The notes: generated by a model from the letters alone, not told the origin. 64,000 nucleotides of DNA from Dicaeum eximium (GCA_013396995.1 VWZP01002662.1:968909-1032908), one strand, 5' to 3'; counted from the stretch's first letter, positions 13,481-26,826 are shown. Translations and numbers: made by a program.

Positions 13481-15123
13481 GCAAGGAATGAACTACAAGA
13501 AACTGCAGTAAATGAGAAGCAGAGTTTTAATGGATAAATGTAAAAATATTTTTCTAAAGCAAAGCAAATACCCTAATAACCACTTAACACCACTGAACAG
13601 CAGTCAGAAAATTGCAATCTAATAAAAAGGCAGTTGGCATAATTGGTGAATGAACTTTCTCTGCTACTCCACTGTACTCTGTCCAACCTGATGTGTTAGC
13701 AACAGAATAAGCTTCACTTAACCCTCGGACTGGATGGATTAGTAGTTAAATACAGCAATTCTGATTATGATAAATAAAAAGAGATGGAGAATAGCAATAA
13801 AGTAGTTTGCATCCCAAGAGTATGAAAACATTTAAAGTTTATGGATCTGGCACAGGAAAGAATGATCATGATTACAGCTGGATTGCATTTCAGTATTTAA
13901 ATTGTGATCTTTGATTCGACACAGTCAGTTTTTCTAACTGGAAAAGCAAATGCAATCCAACCTTTTTTTTATTATTTGTTTTAATTCACTCATTAACCAA
14001 TTCAGCAGTGACTTTTCCAAATATGTTCCAAATATCCAGCTTGAATTTGCTGGTTTTGGTCAATTCTCCTGCCAGTGGATGTGGATAAGCAGATATGGGA
14101 TATGCAGACCTTCAGAAGGAATTAATTTAAAACTCCAAGTAAATATTTGAGGAGCTGTTCTGCAATAACCTCCACTCATATTAGAGATACAGATCCTTTT
14201 TGGACAGTTGCAGGAATCCCATGTGTTGTATAGGTATGTTTGGGAGAAAAAAAGAAATCTTTTCCTGCCCCTATACCTCAGGTTCTGAAATGGCCTCTTG
14301 GGAGCACACAGTGTATACATATGTAGGTACATATTGCACAACCTTTCTGACATTTTTACCCCCTTCTTTCCATCCTCCTTTTCATCCAGGATGAAAGATT
14401 TCAGGTGAGAAATTCACCTGAAAAAAGCTACTTGGTAATGGTTTCTAATGTTCTCTACTTTGTTTTCCAATGAATGGCAGCTAGGAGAAAAGTTGTTTCA
14501 ATTCTGGTTTTTACTCTCCCTGTTAAAATAAACTCTAGAGAGTTTAATTAATTAATTAGATAAAACACACACTATTACTGCTAGTGATTCTTTGGACAAG
14601 ATATTCACTGTTACACCCCAAATATGAGCAGATATCATAATGACTCAAAACCCACCAAATTGTTTTGGTCCTGAAACTGAAGATTGGAAATTACCTTTGG
14701 CAGACATTTCCAATACTTTCATTTAGGTTGAAGAAGTTCCCACTAAATTTTTAGCACAACTCTTTGCTGACAGAATCTAAATATTGCAAAAAAAATGATT
14801 GTTATAAAAAATCGCATTAAATTGAAATTTATTTAATTGCTCCATGGCATTTAATGAGTTCTTTTTCTGATATTGATTAAATGTGGCATTCATAGTTCTC
14901 TCAGATTTGTTATTTCCAAGAACTAGTGATTCCCTGTGGCAGATACAGTTTGTCCTTTCTGCTCACTGGTGTCTTTAAGGCAGACAGAATGTAGGATCAA
15001 TACAATATTTATACTTACCTCTGAAATTAAAAATAACTTATTATAGAGATGGGAATTTAACATAAGCAGACAGAAGTACAACAAAAACATTATATGCCAT
15101 TTCTTTTACAGAAAGACATTGAT

Positions 15124-15212
15124 AAAAAACCAACCAACCAAACAAACAAAAATGACAAAAACCAAAAGACAAACCCCAACAAACAAACAAATAAACAACA
15201 AAACTAAGAAAA
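15124..15212. repeat. CAAA/CCAA low-complexity tract
   Basis: Repeated CCAACCAACC, CAAACAAACAAA and AACAAACAAATAAAC units make an interrupted (CAAA)n tract. Similar tracts recur at 63827 and, inverted, at 29132. Confidence 0.85.
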
Positions 15213-16146
15213 CACTCCTGGAAAAAAAAATCAGTATAGGAAGGTAACGTTAGTTAGCATGTGGCTTTGAGGTCCCATCAGAATCTGAATATAAAAGAAG
15301 AACAACAACACACTTCAAAACTCTCTGAGATCAGAGTCTTTAGGTGATTACTTGGCATGCTTGGGTTCTTCTGAAACTTACATCACAGAGAGTGAGGACA
15401 GCTCTAGTTTGTACTGCCAGTTATTTGTAGAAAACCTGGGCACAATTCTGTCTTGCCAAATGGGTACAGGCAGCATAAAGTCTTCCCTTTCATTAAATGA
15501 AATAGGACTAAAAACCTATACAACATTAAGTTTGGGTTCATGGAGAAAAAAAGATTTCATTCTGCAGTCACCATTTTTTTTTCCAGGGATGTAAAAACCT
15601 GTGCAAATGCTTTTGTTATACAGAAGTGACCACAGAAAATTACAAATATTTCCCTAATTCATTTTCCTACAAGTCTCTGTGGAACTTGCTTTACTCATTT
15701 CAGTTCACAGATAGTACTTCTCTAAAGTAGCAAAGATATATTCAACTTTTTTGTGTTTAAATATGGAGCTGAAAACCCTAATCGCAATTTAATTTGACTA
15801 AATGCTTACATACTTTATGGTCAATCATCCAGATCTTTTACAAGGTTCCTTGGCTTTGGAATTAGTAATCTCAAATGGTACTACATATGAGCCTTGTCTA
15901 ACATGACATATATTGAAACAGACTGTGGAACGATCACTTAGAGATGAGAACCTTGCTACAGTTTTAGTGAACCAAAGCTAAGAGTAAAATTATTCAATTA
16001 TAGGAAATTTACAGTAGCTTCATATTTGATAAAAGTGGTTCTTCTATCATCAGAGCATCACACTGAAAACCCTCGAGCAGCAAAATAGCTCTAGAAATGT
16101 GAGGATGTTTTAGCCTCTTATTAAGAAAATTCATCTGTCCTGATTA

Positions 16147-16890
16147 TTTTATGAGCACTTTGGCTCTTTCTACAATAATGGCTATGAAGATGTTTTTGGT
16201 TAGTGTGTTGATGGTCCAATTTACCTTGGATAGCAGTGCACCAGAGAGAGCAGTGTTAGTGGAAATAATTGTTGTAGAATTTGTGGCCCCATAATTAACC
16301 CAGACGCTGTCGGTGCTCTGGGTGGCACCTGTAGAAGCATCTAATGCAGAGAATTCAGCTCTCCCTTTTCAGTACAATATTGAGAAGTCTGGAGGGGGGT
16401 GGGGAGGGTGTCAGTCCTGATTTGTTCAACAACATACACCTCAGATCACTGTAATTTGTCCCAGTCTGTGGTGTCTCCCCCATAGATCTGATCAAGTAAG
16501 ATAAGATGCTGGTAGTGAAGTCAACCAAAAGGAATAATTCTGTGGGACAGGCAGTACAGACTCTTGAATTTGAGAACACTCAAGCTTACAGGAAGATATC
16601 AAAAGTCTCTCTTTTAAAAATCAGTAGTTTGTCAGTCTTCTTCTGACGCCATTATTAAGCTCCAATTCAACAGCTGATTTAATGCTTGTATAAATACAGG
16701 AGTAACAGATTGCAGTGTCTTTCAGCTCACCAATTTGTTCTGTAATCAGCAATCCAGATGCTCACTTTCCAAAATGGAGGATGTCATCGTGTAGTCTCAG
16801 TGGTGATGCAGTTATAACACATATATCCCGGAAAACCTTGTACGGAGTAACTACAGCTGCTGGTGACAAAGTTGTGAACATAAATTCCTT
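16147..16890 (-). pseudogene. Possible decayed coding sequence with TGA-only stops
   Basis: One minus-strand frame runs 248 codons between a TAG at 16891-16893 and a TAA at 16144-16146 with no TAA or TAG inside. Its only interruptions are seven TGA triplets, read on the plus strand as TCA at 16762, 16621, 16492, 16441, 16426, 16411 and 16369. Segments between them look protein-like: TLSPAAVVTPYKVFRDICVI, LLITEQIGELKDTAICYSC and STGATQSTDSVWVNYGATN. Arg CGA or Trp TGG codons turn into TGA by one transition, so a decayed gene or retrocopy would look like this. I recognise no family. AGA codons are frequent, which argues against a mitochondrial insertion read in the mitochondrial code. Chance remains possible. 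Confidence 0.25.
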
Positions 16891-17962
16891 CTAAGGATCA
16901 TCTCCCAAGTCACTTGCAGTTGCCACTCCAGAAATTAAAGAAGTTCTATGAATGGCCAGGAAAATATTATATCTTGGGCTCAGGTGAAAATATTTATTCA
17001 CCAGTACTAATTCCTGCTCACCCTCAGACCATGTAGAATTGGACAAATGGTCAGGCCTTTTTTTCCCACTTCCTTTGAATGAGGATTGTTAGCAACAAAA
17101 GTTTAGCAAAAGTTCATGGAAACCAGTGTGCTCTGTGCAGTACTTTAATTGAAAGGATAATGTGAGTGAACATAATAAAGATTGCTTTTTTTCATAATAC
17201 GTGCATCAAGCTGCTCTTTGGGAAGCTATTTGTAGTTGGAGTGTACAAAGATTGCTAAATGGTAACTAGAAAAAAATCTTAATTTTCATTGGTTTTTGTT
17301 CTACTCTGGATTCCTGAGCTACTCTTGAGTCATATCAGCAACTAATCAGTATCAGAAAATGATGCTACACCTAGAGTGCTCAGTTATTTATAATGGAATT
17401 AACTCCGCGTTATATTTACTTCTGTGGCATTTAGAGTAACTTGCATTGCAGTTCTGTTTGATTTAGCTACTTCTTTATTTTTAAGTCTGAAAATAGCAGA
17501 CTATACTTTTGCTATAGAGCAAAAGGTATGTATGATGTTATTGTTACTACTACTGTCACTTATTAAGATAAGCCTTTACCTTTCTATTTTTCTCATTGTA
17601 ATGGGCAAATTAAGCCTGACTAAGCAAAAAGATGCTATCTGTAAGGTGAAGAAGAGAGTGTATTTTTCTTGCCTTTTAACCCAAGAATTGTCAATTTCTT
17701 TGTCGTAGCAGGGCTTGACACTTACTATAGCTCGAACCTGCTTTGCATACTGTGAATTCCTTCAACAGCAGCATGAATTGTGACAGGGACTAATTAGAAT
17801 TTCCACCCCTTCTATTCAACTCTTTTATTTTTGATGAGTGCCAGAACCAGTAGTGGAAGTTTAAGTAAAACCAGATAAAGAAATTAGTCTCCAATTTTGG
17901 AAGTTAAGGAAAGAGAAGATGTACATTGCGGTAGGTACTTCTTAGCATGTGTGGTTTTGAGC

Positions 17963-18010
17963 ATTATATATATATATATACATATTTACATTAAAATATA
18001 TATATTTACA
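17963..18010. repeat. TA-rich microsatellite
   Basis: ATTATATATATATATATACA is followed by TTTACATTAAAATATATATA. It is an interrupted (TA)n tract. Confidence 0.85.
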
Positions 18011-18876
18011 TCTTAATTCTTTTTTATTTGATACACAACTGTTTGTGGCTTTGTAACATTGGAGAACAATACATGCAATGACTTCCAGCTGCTCCTTCAG
18101 GGTATCCATAGAGACCCCAATGGAGCTAGGGACAGTCTTCCTGGTTATTTTATTTGATCTTAATGTCTAGTTTTATGTATATAGGGTGCAAGCTAGTATT
18201 TTTTTGATGTGGAAAGAGGGTATGACAATTAACCTCCACCCAGGGTAACCAGCCCCTTTTGATATTTCTCACATGGTATGTAAGCCTTTCTGAAATCAGG
18301 TGAAATTCCATGGGTTATGATGGTCTACTGGGGTAGACTGCAAATAAATAGACTCCAGTGTGGACAGATGAACATGCAATCTACATTTGTTATTATTATC
18401 CCCATGACATATATATATTGCTGTAGCCTGTAAGAGCCTCACTCAAAAAAATTGCCTGTTATGTGCCACTCTACTTCCAAATAAGTCAAAGACTATTCCA
18501 GTTTGTAGCATCATACAAAGGTGCAGTGGCATTTATCAGCTATATGGCTGAACTAAGAAGTGAACAGGTCTGTTTAGTACCAGCCTTGTATCCTTATCAC
18601 TGGAAAGGCTGCCTGAGATATTTATAAATTATGCTTCTCAACACAGCAATCCAGGTGCCAGGTAGGAAAAACATAACTTTGCAGTCTCTTGCAGCAAACC
18701 AGCCTGTCATGTACCATTGCCTCTGCTGACTGAGAGTTGATATTGTACTAAATACAGCTACTGTGCATTTTCTTGTAGTTGCCTTGTGCTCATGATCTGG
18801 CTATATCCATGTGTAGCATTTAGATTAAAACTCTCTGCAGCTAAATTCTGTTTGCACAACAACTAGCATGGGGTGA

Positions 18877-18900
18877 GACCCTAATCCCTGATTAGGGGTC
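18877..18900. repeat. Inverted repeat (hairpin)
   Basis: GACCCTAATC, loop CCT, then GATTAGGGGTC: ten base pairs with one bulged G and a three-base loop. No associated gene or element is visible. Confidence 0.6.
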
Positions 18901-21900
18901 CTAGCACTAGAACACTATGAATGAGTGGCTAAAAATAGCAGAGCAAGGACACTAATAGTATAGCTAAAAAAAAACCAAAACAACAACTGAAACTAGTCCG
19001 CAAATAAATATTGAGTAATGATGATAAATAGTTAAAAAAAAAAACAACTACAAAAGAACCATTACATCTATTTATTGCAGCTGTTATGCATGTGTTTAAA
19101 ATTATGTACATAAAGAGCCCCAAGATTTCAAGGATACTAGTCATACACTTAAAAAATTAAGCTTCAAGTTAGTGAAATACAGCCTTAATGAGGACAGCTT
19201 GGATAGTCTAATATGCACCGTGAATTAATCACCTGACAGACTAATTATGCTGTATTGAAATGTTGATCCCAAGTATAATCATACCAAACTTGTCAAGCTG
19301 TTCAGAACCCAGGCAACTTGTAAGGTTGTCTGTGCAGTATATGTGCAGATATTCAGCCTGCCTCAAAGTTAGCTAACTTCCATGAATCCTTTGTGTCCAC
19401 TGACTTGAAGGGGAAGTTTTTCATGTAGCAGGGTCAAAAGAGGAAGTGTTCTTCCTTAGGAGGCAGAAGAGAATTCCTGAGCAAAAGTCCAAGGGAATCA
19501 AGTCAATTTGAGAGTGGGGAAAACTGCTGAAAGCAGTAGACTGTGAAGAATTCCATCACTGGCCAAAATTGTGAGGGACCATCAAAAGAGGCAGTTTCTT
19601 CATTGTTAGTGTTATATCAATATGTCAGGACAATGGACACCCTCTAAGGTATGCTTATCTGAGCAGGGTGATTATTTTAGGAGAGATGTTAGGAAGATGG
19701 TTCGATGGTAAGATCTCCAAAGCTTTTAAGTGTTGAAGGAGATCACTTTAGGACTTCCAAAGCTATTCCCTTTACATTCCACTTTTGCATGCCTAATTTC
19801 TGCTGAGGTCAGCACATTATAACTGTGAATGAGGGAACCATTTCATTCAGGTTATTCTGCAAAAAAATCCAAGCATTCACTGCAAACCTGAAAACTTAAA
19901 CTTGTAACCTGAAGTTCCATAAATAACTGCACTTAGAAAGAATATGAGATATCTTTTAGTGTCTCAATCTAGATTGTATCCTTCATGGGGAAGGATAAAC
20001 TCCCCCATAACACTGGGGAGTTTTTAATATTTTTTTCTCTTTCCTGGATGCTTCTGGTTTTTACACAGTATAAAGATTGTAGAAGGCAGACCTTCTGCTT
20101 TTAGCAATCAATATCACAAATACAGCTTTGTTTTCTACCTGACTTGTTCTTTAATTACAGAAAATTAAATAAAAGAACTTCTCTCACTCTAAGTGTATTT
20201 GGGAAATGTTCAGACACTCTCTTAAGAGTGCAGAACTTTAGTGCCTTTAGGATATAACAATGCTTTATTTGGATTCAAGTGATTAAAGAGCTAATTTTCT
20301 TAGTGGGAGGTTAGTACATTTATACAGAGAAGCTGCATTACAGGAATATGGATACATTTGAGTTCCACGGGGGCCCAGGGAATTTCAAATTCCCATCTCT
20401 CTGCTTGTAGCCGCAAAGACCATAAAAAAGAGGAAGAAAAAACCTTCAGTGTTTTGTATCTTCCGAGTCTGGTGTCTTCTATATAGCTGGAGACAGTTAC
20501 ATTCATTTTTCCCCAGGGTACTAACTTTTTCTGAAGTAGTCTGTTTGGTCTTTTTAATTGTGAAGTCATAGAGTTAATTTCCTCTGCATTGATTTTCAAA
20601 TGATGCTGTAAATGTGAGGTTCAGATTCTGTTTCTGTCTAACTGATTTGGTTGCTTAGTACTTTCAAAGAAGTTTGATTTCATCCAAGTTAAAAATTTGA
20701 ATACAGGAGAGCAAAGATCAGAGCATAAAATCTGGACAATACTACATAGTTTTTATAGTGTCATAGAATGCCTTTCCCAATAAAAGGCTCTGTAACTGTA
20801 GTATTTTCCATTCTATACACAGAGCAGAATTGCAGCATGTATTTGGAAGAATTATTTTTCTTAATTGGTAATGCTGTACCAATTTGCTGAATTAAGTTTG
20901 ACGGTGCTGTTCATTGTCCTGACAAATAAGCTGTCCGAATGCTTTTCCATGGAATAAGAATGCTGACTTCTAGATGATGAAGGTTATGGTCTCCAGCTGA
21001 AAGCCAGGCAGGCATTTCACCCAAGAGGAGTGGAAATAACCAACAGTGAATTTGACCTCGCTCCAGGAATTAGCACATTTCGGCTTGCAGCAATGCCATC
21101 CTCAGTGGTGATGAGTCACTGCCTTGGATTCACCCAAATGAAGACATCTCCAGCAGAGCTGCTGCTTCATGTTGTGCTGCCCCTATAGGGAGTTCAGATG
21201 AAATGAGTTGTTTGCTGTTTGAAAGGTGTGAAAACCTCTAAGCACATGCAGTTTATACATTTTGTCTAACCAAAGCCAGTGCTGCTCTTAGTGTGTAGAT
21301 GGACACACTCACCATCCAAGCTGAAGTAAAGCAGTTCCTGTAGGACTCTGGAAAGTCTCATGCTGCTCTTTGACTGTGGAACCACAGTTGCACACTCTGC
21401 ACATTCCTTCAGCTCATTGGCTGGTGATTTCTGCAGGTTATCTATAGCAGTGGAACTGCATTTTGGAGAGGAATTTATTCCACTGTGATGTAGATGGATG
21501 ACTGCATAGGATACCAAAAAATTAACTGGAAGGAGATTTCCCCAACGATGGCTTTTTTCACTTATCCACCTGCCACTGAAAACCAATTATTTTCCTGATA
21601 ATATTTCCATTCATTTATGTTTAGGTATTTCTGCTTTTCTCAAAACACTGGCACTGGAAGCGACTTATGACAAGTAAGTATTACAATGCATTTCTCAAGT
21701 AATAAAAAAAGGGTCTTTAATTTTCCATCTAACTGAGTGCTGGGCAAATAAACCTTGGCTAATTACTGACTAGAGTTTAAAGAGCTAACCAATGGTGGGT
21801 ACAATACTCAGGAAAATCAATTGTTTCAAGCCCAGTCTGAGCTCTACTCTGATTTCATAAGGATCGTTGTATGAAATAAATTCCATTACCTGGGGAAGAG

Positions 21901-22047
21901 ACTAGGAAATACTGTAGATGTTTTATATTGCTGTTTGAAAGCTGAGGAGATTAATGCTAGATCCTTTATTTTAGTGGCACAGCACAGTAATATGGGTTCA
22001 GACAGTTGGTTTATTGAAAGGAAACCCTTTTTTTGTCTGCATTCCAG

Positions 22048-22124
22048 GATTTAAAAGAAAAAATAGAAGCTGGGATTAGAGCCAGACTGAAGAGAAACGA
22101 TGCAGTCTGTCAGCAAGCCCTCAG
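22048..22124 (+). other. Candidate internal coding exon, unidentified
   Basis: A pyrimidine tract and TGCATTCCAG acceptor precede a 77-bp segment that ends at CTCAG/GTAACA. Only one of the three forward frames is open: DLKEKIEAGIRARLKR then NDAVCQQAL, a charged helix-like peptide, with two bases left over. The splice phase fits the candidate exon at 23795-23848, giving AG/A (Arg) at the junction. I recognise no family. Chance acceptor and donor pairs with one open frame are frequent at this scale, so confidence is low. Confidence 0.22.
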
Positions 22125-23794
22125 GTAACAATATTATAATTTATAAATTCTACCAACAATAGGATAGTAATTAAAGATGTAAGTTTCCCTTTTCCTGTCT
22201 CTATTTTCAGCAAAACAGATTTCAGAATGCTAAACTGTTTGTGTGTGTCCCAAAGCAAGCATTTAAACCAAAACCAAAAAATCTCAAAGAATCAAACCAT
22301 ACACAAGGGCTCAATTTTTGCTTCTGTTATAACTTGCTCTTCTTACTACTTATGCTGTAGTAGGCTAGTGGCACTCTGGACTTTCTGACTTGTATCATTG
22401 AATGACCCAGAATTATTTTCTCACAAAGGCAAGTTGGAGCATTTTGTGGTTTGTTTTGATTTAAAGTGAGGAGCACACTGGCCTGGATCTTGTTGTGCTC
22501 CTCAGAGCTTGGGAATTTACCCTAATGAGTTCCATTCCTGCTGTATCTAGTATTTGGCCCATTAATTAATATCTCTTGGGCTAAATGAGTGAAGAATGGG
22601 GTACACATGGGGAACAGAACAGAAATAGTTGGCTGGTATAACAGGACCTGCTTCCCCTAATTATAGCAACCTGATAATATACACTTAACTGTATAGGATT
22701 GTGTTGATCGATACAGTGAGTTTACTGTTGGCAAATGCTGGTGTTTCACTGAAAAACAAGTACTACTTCATTTTTGTTGGGAGTAATTAGAGTATTTTCA
22801 ATGCCTATCTAATTTCTGCTTATTTAATTTGTAATGGCCTAGAGTTATGAACGTTATTTTATGTAATGTTTCTGCAGTGCACAGCACAATGGGGCTCTAT
22901 TTATGATTGGTAATGGAGGGTGGTAGAGTAATAGTAAAGCAAATAATATTAATAATAACAAATTAATGATATCAGCTAATACTGTGAATCTTGTCAGCAC
23001 TCATGAGTTAAGCATTTTTGGACTAGTCTGATAGTTAAATGGCAGGCTGTCAGGGAACATTTCTGTTTAACAGATGGTAATGTGCAAGTGCCCAAGCATA
23101 GTGTTAGGACATTGTGTTTTACCAGGTTCCACTAGACATAAAATTAAGGTCTTGACCACTTACAGCCATAAACAATAAATGCCATATAAAATGAATATAC
23201 TAAACACAAGGTTTGACTGCAGTGTCAGCTAGAATCTGAAAAAAAAAATCTTCTGACTGTTGGATACTTAACCTGATCAATATTGGCCAAATCAATCTTT
23301 GAGACTCATTCTGCTAGGTCTCCTTCTGCAGTGTCCCTGGATAAGGTTCCTTTCACCTTGCACATTACACCATTTCACAATGTTTCCCTGCAGTGCCCCT
23401 TACCAGATCCTGCATGTCACTGTTTGGTTTTTTTTTCATAGTGAATGGTGTTGTCTCCCTGCCTACAGATCTGACAGTTAAGCTGAACAGTACAATGTTC
23501 CTGTGGCCTCCATACCTAGGAATTGGCCTTCTAGCTTTCCTTGGGGAAATACTGAATTGTAACTATCAAAATATTTGAAATAGATCTGTGACTCAAAAAT
23601 TTGTGTATTAGTCCAGGAGGGAAGTGATGAGTTTGACTTTTACTTTCTCATTTTCAACTACCAACTATAACTGTAACTAACAATTTCAATGACTTCATTT
23701 GCTTTATTCATCTTCTTTCTTACTGAATGTCTCAAGAAGAAAGAATAAGGAGAGTAGAAATTTGGACAGTCTTGGCAAACCTGTCTCCTTTTAG

Positions 23795-23848
23795 AAAATT
23801 CTTCTTATCTTTACCTTTCACAACAAAAGAAGAAAATCTGATTTTAAG
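23795..23848 (+). other. Candidate internal coding exon, unidentified
   Basis: The acceptor CTGTCTCCTTTTAG and strong donor TTTAAG/GTAAGT flank 54 bp. In the phase that continues the 22048-22124 candidate it encodes KFFLSLPFTTKEENLIL and is open, leaving two bases. A second frame is also open, which weakens the case. No family is recognised. The main support is the pair of good splice signals and the compatible phase. Confidence 0.18.
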
Positions 23849-25214
23849 GTAAGTTTACTTTTCTTATTTAGGCCTTGAAAAACAAGGGAAAGAATTGTGA
23901 TCTACCCAAATTTATATCTTGATCAAATAGCCTGAACTGAACCTAAGCAGATGAGTAAGGGCTATTTGGATTTACTATGCCCTTTCTTTGGTGGATCTCT
24001 CTGCTTTATGACTTGAAGTGGGACTGGTTAGTCCCCAGCTTAGGAACTACTGGGAGTACCCATTGGTGCACACAACCACTAGGATTGCCTCTGCCCAGCA
24101 CATCCTGCAAAAGTTTCATGCAGTGCAAATCACTCACACAAAAGCTGGGTAAGTATCAAAATGCTTCTAATATTTCCTTTTCTTCTGTCATAGCCTCCAG
24201 GCAATATCCTTCAGGACTCATGTATATGTCTTTTCCTGAGTTAAAGAAGAAAATGCTAATGATTTTACTGGACAATTCTTGCAGTCATTACTGCACTGAT
24301 GGTAAAAACTGATATTCTCCTAGAACCACTTGTTTTGCTAATCTAACTGAGCCCAGCAGCTTAACCTGCATATAATTCAAAATATTTGAATTTAGGAAAA
24401 AAGAAGAATGAATAGGAATGTGTGTTGGCTAATGAAACAAAATCCTAAACAAATAGTGTCACAGGTTGTAATTATTTAAAGCTTAGAAAGATTTCTGGGA
24501 AGGCAATGAAATAAAAAATAATAGGTGAATTCATGAGGGCTGCCATCACCATGAATACCACCATGACCTCATCGACCTTCTTCCCAAACAGTGCTACTTA
24601 CTCATTTTGGGATTCAGTTCACAGTCGCTCTCCTGGCCTTTAATGGAAGTGAATGACTTTAGGGTATAAGCAGGGCATGATTATAATACCATAATGAACT
24701 ACCTCCTGCATGTCTATCCCTCACCTTGCACTAAAGGGAATTAGAATGACCTCAGCTGTATGTCATAGGCTGTTAGCAGTGAGCCCAGGTACATGAGGAT
24801 GAGTTTAGTCTTAACATGGGAATATGTAGTGAACTGGGGGTTGGACCCATAAAGGACCTGGGTCATGCAAAATGATATTTTTAGGTGCCTAAGAGCTTAG
24901 TGAAATTCGCAGTCCCCAGTGTCGCAGGCAACACCTGAAATGCAAGGAGTATGGAACCTAGAGATGAGCTCTTTAAAACCAGGAGGCTTTAGGCATCTCA
25001 GAAGGTGCATATCAGACAAGAAGAAGCTGATTTCTTCTCTCAAGGACCAGGGTGTCTCTTGAGATTCCTAATCACAAGGGAGCTGGGCACCTAGCTCGAC
25101 ATTAAGCTTTCCTTGTGAGGCATCATGCATAGAAACAAATACACCTTCAACCTACGTCCTTGTCAGGGAGCAGTTTTGAAATTTTTATCTTTTTTGATCT
25201 GGAGCAGAGACTGA

Positions 25215-25265
25215 AGTTTTTTTGCTTTGGGGTTTTTTTTTGAGTTTTTTCAGTCTTTTTTTTTC
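25215..25265. repeat. T-rich low-complexity tract
   Basis: Runs of T5 to T9 interrupted by G and C, such as GGTTTTTTTTTGAG and CAGTCTTTTTTTTTC. Confidence 0.75.
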
Positions 25266-26826
25266 TCATCCAAGAACATTGCCCAAAACACTTGGCTATC
25301 TGACATACTGGATGAAGTGTTCAATTGCTCCTAGCAAAGAAGTTAAACACTGTATATATAATTAAAGACTCAGATTTTGGCAGCAGATGAGTGAGATGTT
25401 AAGGATCATTGCAATGCTTAAAAACTGGGTTGATTTGTCCCAAATATCTCTGTAGACCTAACCCTAAAAATGCACATTTGGAGCCTGTATGTAGCAAAAT
25501 TTAAATTTTGGAATGGCCGTAACAGTGAAGTTCTCAGCTGTGCAGCGTAGCAACGAAGTCTTAGATGACCACAGTATTTGGCATACTTAGCTAATTAGCA
25601 AAATCTCACTCTTATTACAATATATAGATGACTGTAATTAAAATTGTAGCTGGGCAAACCGAGGCACAGGAATATTCTGACCTGCAGAAAATCACATGAA
25701 AATCTCAGAAAACAATGTCTAAAAACTAATCCCTTTTTGTTTGCATCTCTCAGTTTTCCATTTATATTAACTCACCTTCTGTGCTGTGTGCATGTCTGCA
25801 GGAAGGAAAAATATCTGAGACAATGGTTATTGGATGTCACATAAATTTGTAAGAGATTCTCTCTCCAAAGGTCAGATACTCATGGAAATAAAATCAAATA
25901 ATTTAGTTTTTTTAATGAACGTTAATTAGCTCATGAAAACAGAGTTGTTTGCAAGACACCCAGTCCTGTCTAATTTCTTGCTCTCAGGCACACACCCACT
26001 CCTGGAAATGTGTTCTCTCATGCTAGGAGCTCTGGTCTAACCATCCCAATATATAAGGTTATGAAAGGATTTGCTTAAGGCATTTTTATTTTTATCCAGG
26101 CAAGCAGTCAGAAAAGGAAGGCAGTAAGGGGGAACAAAATTATCTCGGATTTAACATGGATGAGAAATGTGAAAACGCGTAACTCTCAAATGCTTGTGCT
26201 TTGGGAGACAGTACTACTTCAGCTTAAGAATGAATGAATGAAAGAGACAACTGATGTGCAGTTTCTTGTTCAGAATGAAGTAGTACAAGAAGAAAGGTTT
26301 GGACAAGGGATTTGATAAATAAGTTTGAGAATAATCAAATGACAATGGACTAGGCAGACTATAAAGCAAATTTGCACTTTCCCATCTTTTCTAATAAGAG
26401 GAAAAATCAGACTGAAGATGAGATGAAACAGCTGTATCTGTTGAAGGAAGGTTTCTGACCGAAACATTAGGCCAACAAATTTTGAATCTGAATCTCACAA
26501 AGTCAATGCAGAGGAGAATAACACAAGGTCAATGCATTTTTCCAGCTTTCATTTCAGCTTTCTGGTCAGGCAGTGTGATATGTTAAAACCTTTATTTTCA
26601 GTCAGTGTTAAGTGAATGTGCAGCTAGAGATGTACCAAAATGATGATATTAAAGTAAAAAAATATCCCTTGAGAGCACGCCTCTGTACCTCCTCACCCCT
26701 CCAGCATAGTTAGAACTTCTTCTGGCCAACAAAACCAATCTATAACTATTATATCTCTTTGTCTCTTTTCATATCTCCTAATAGAAGCACTGTTGTAGCT
26801 GCTGGCTAGAAAATTAACCAAGTGAA

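Larger units (their letters stand above)
11540..16146. other. Gene-poor AT-rich stretch
   Basis: No gene is recognisable. The stretch holds a small GATA/AAATAGAT microsatellite (12437-12465), an A23 run (13458-13480), a short TTAA-repeat (14543-14559) and a CAAA-rich tract (15124-15212). The antisense frames around 12320-12705 have no supporting motif. Confidence 0.5.
16891..22047. other. Gene-poor stretch
   Basis: No identifiable gene. A TA-rich tract (17963-18010) and a hairpin at 18877-18900 are described separately. Between about 20967 and 21185 there is a more complex, less AT-rich block with a 73-codon plus-strand open frame (see findings). The 106-codon minus-strand frame at 21266-21586 has no recognisable domain. 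Confidence 0.45.

Noticed and set aside
16147..16890. Mitochondrial insertion explanation for the TGA-only frame
   Set aside because: AGA codons are frequent in the frame and the peptide does not resemble any mitochondrial protein, so reading TGA as Trp is not supported.
21626..21675. Possible exon between TTTATGTTTAG and GACAA/GTAAGT
   Set aside because: The donor is good, but in none of the usable phases does it join the 22048 candidate without a stop. The acceptor tract is weak.
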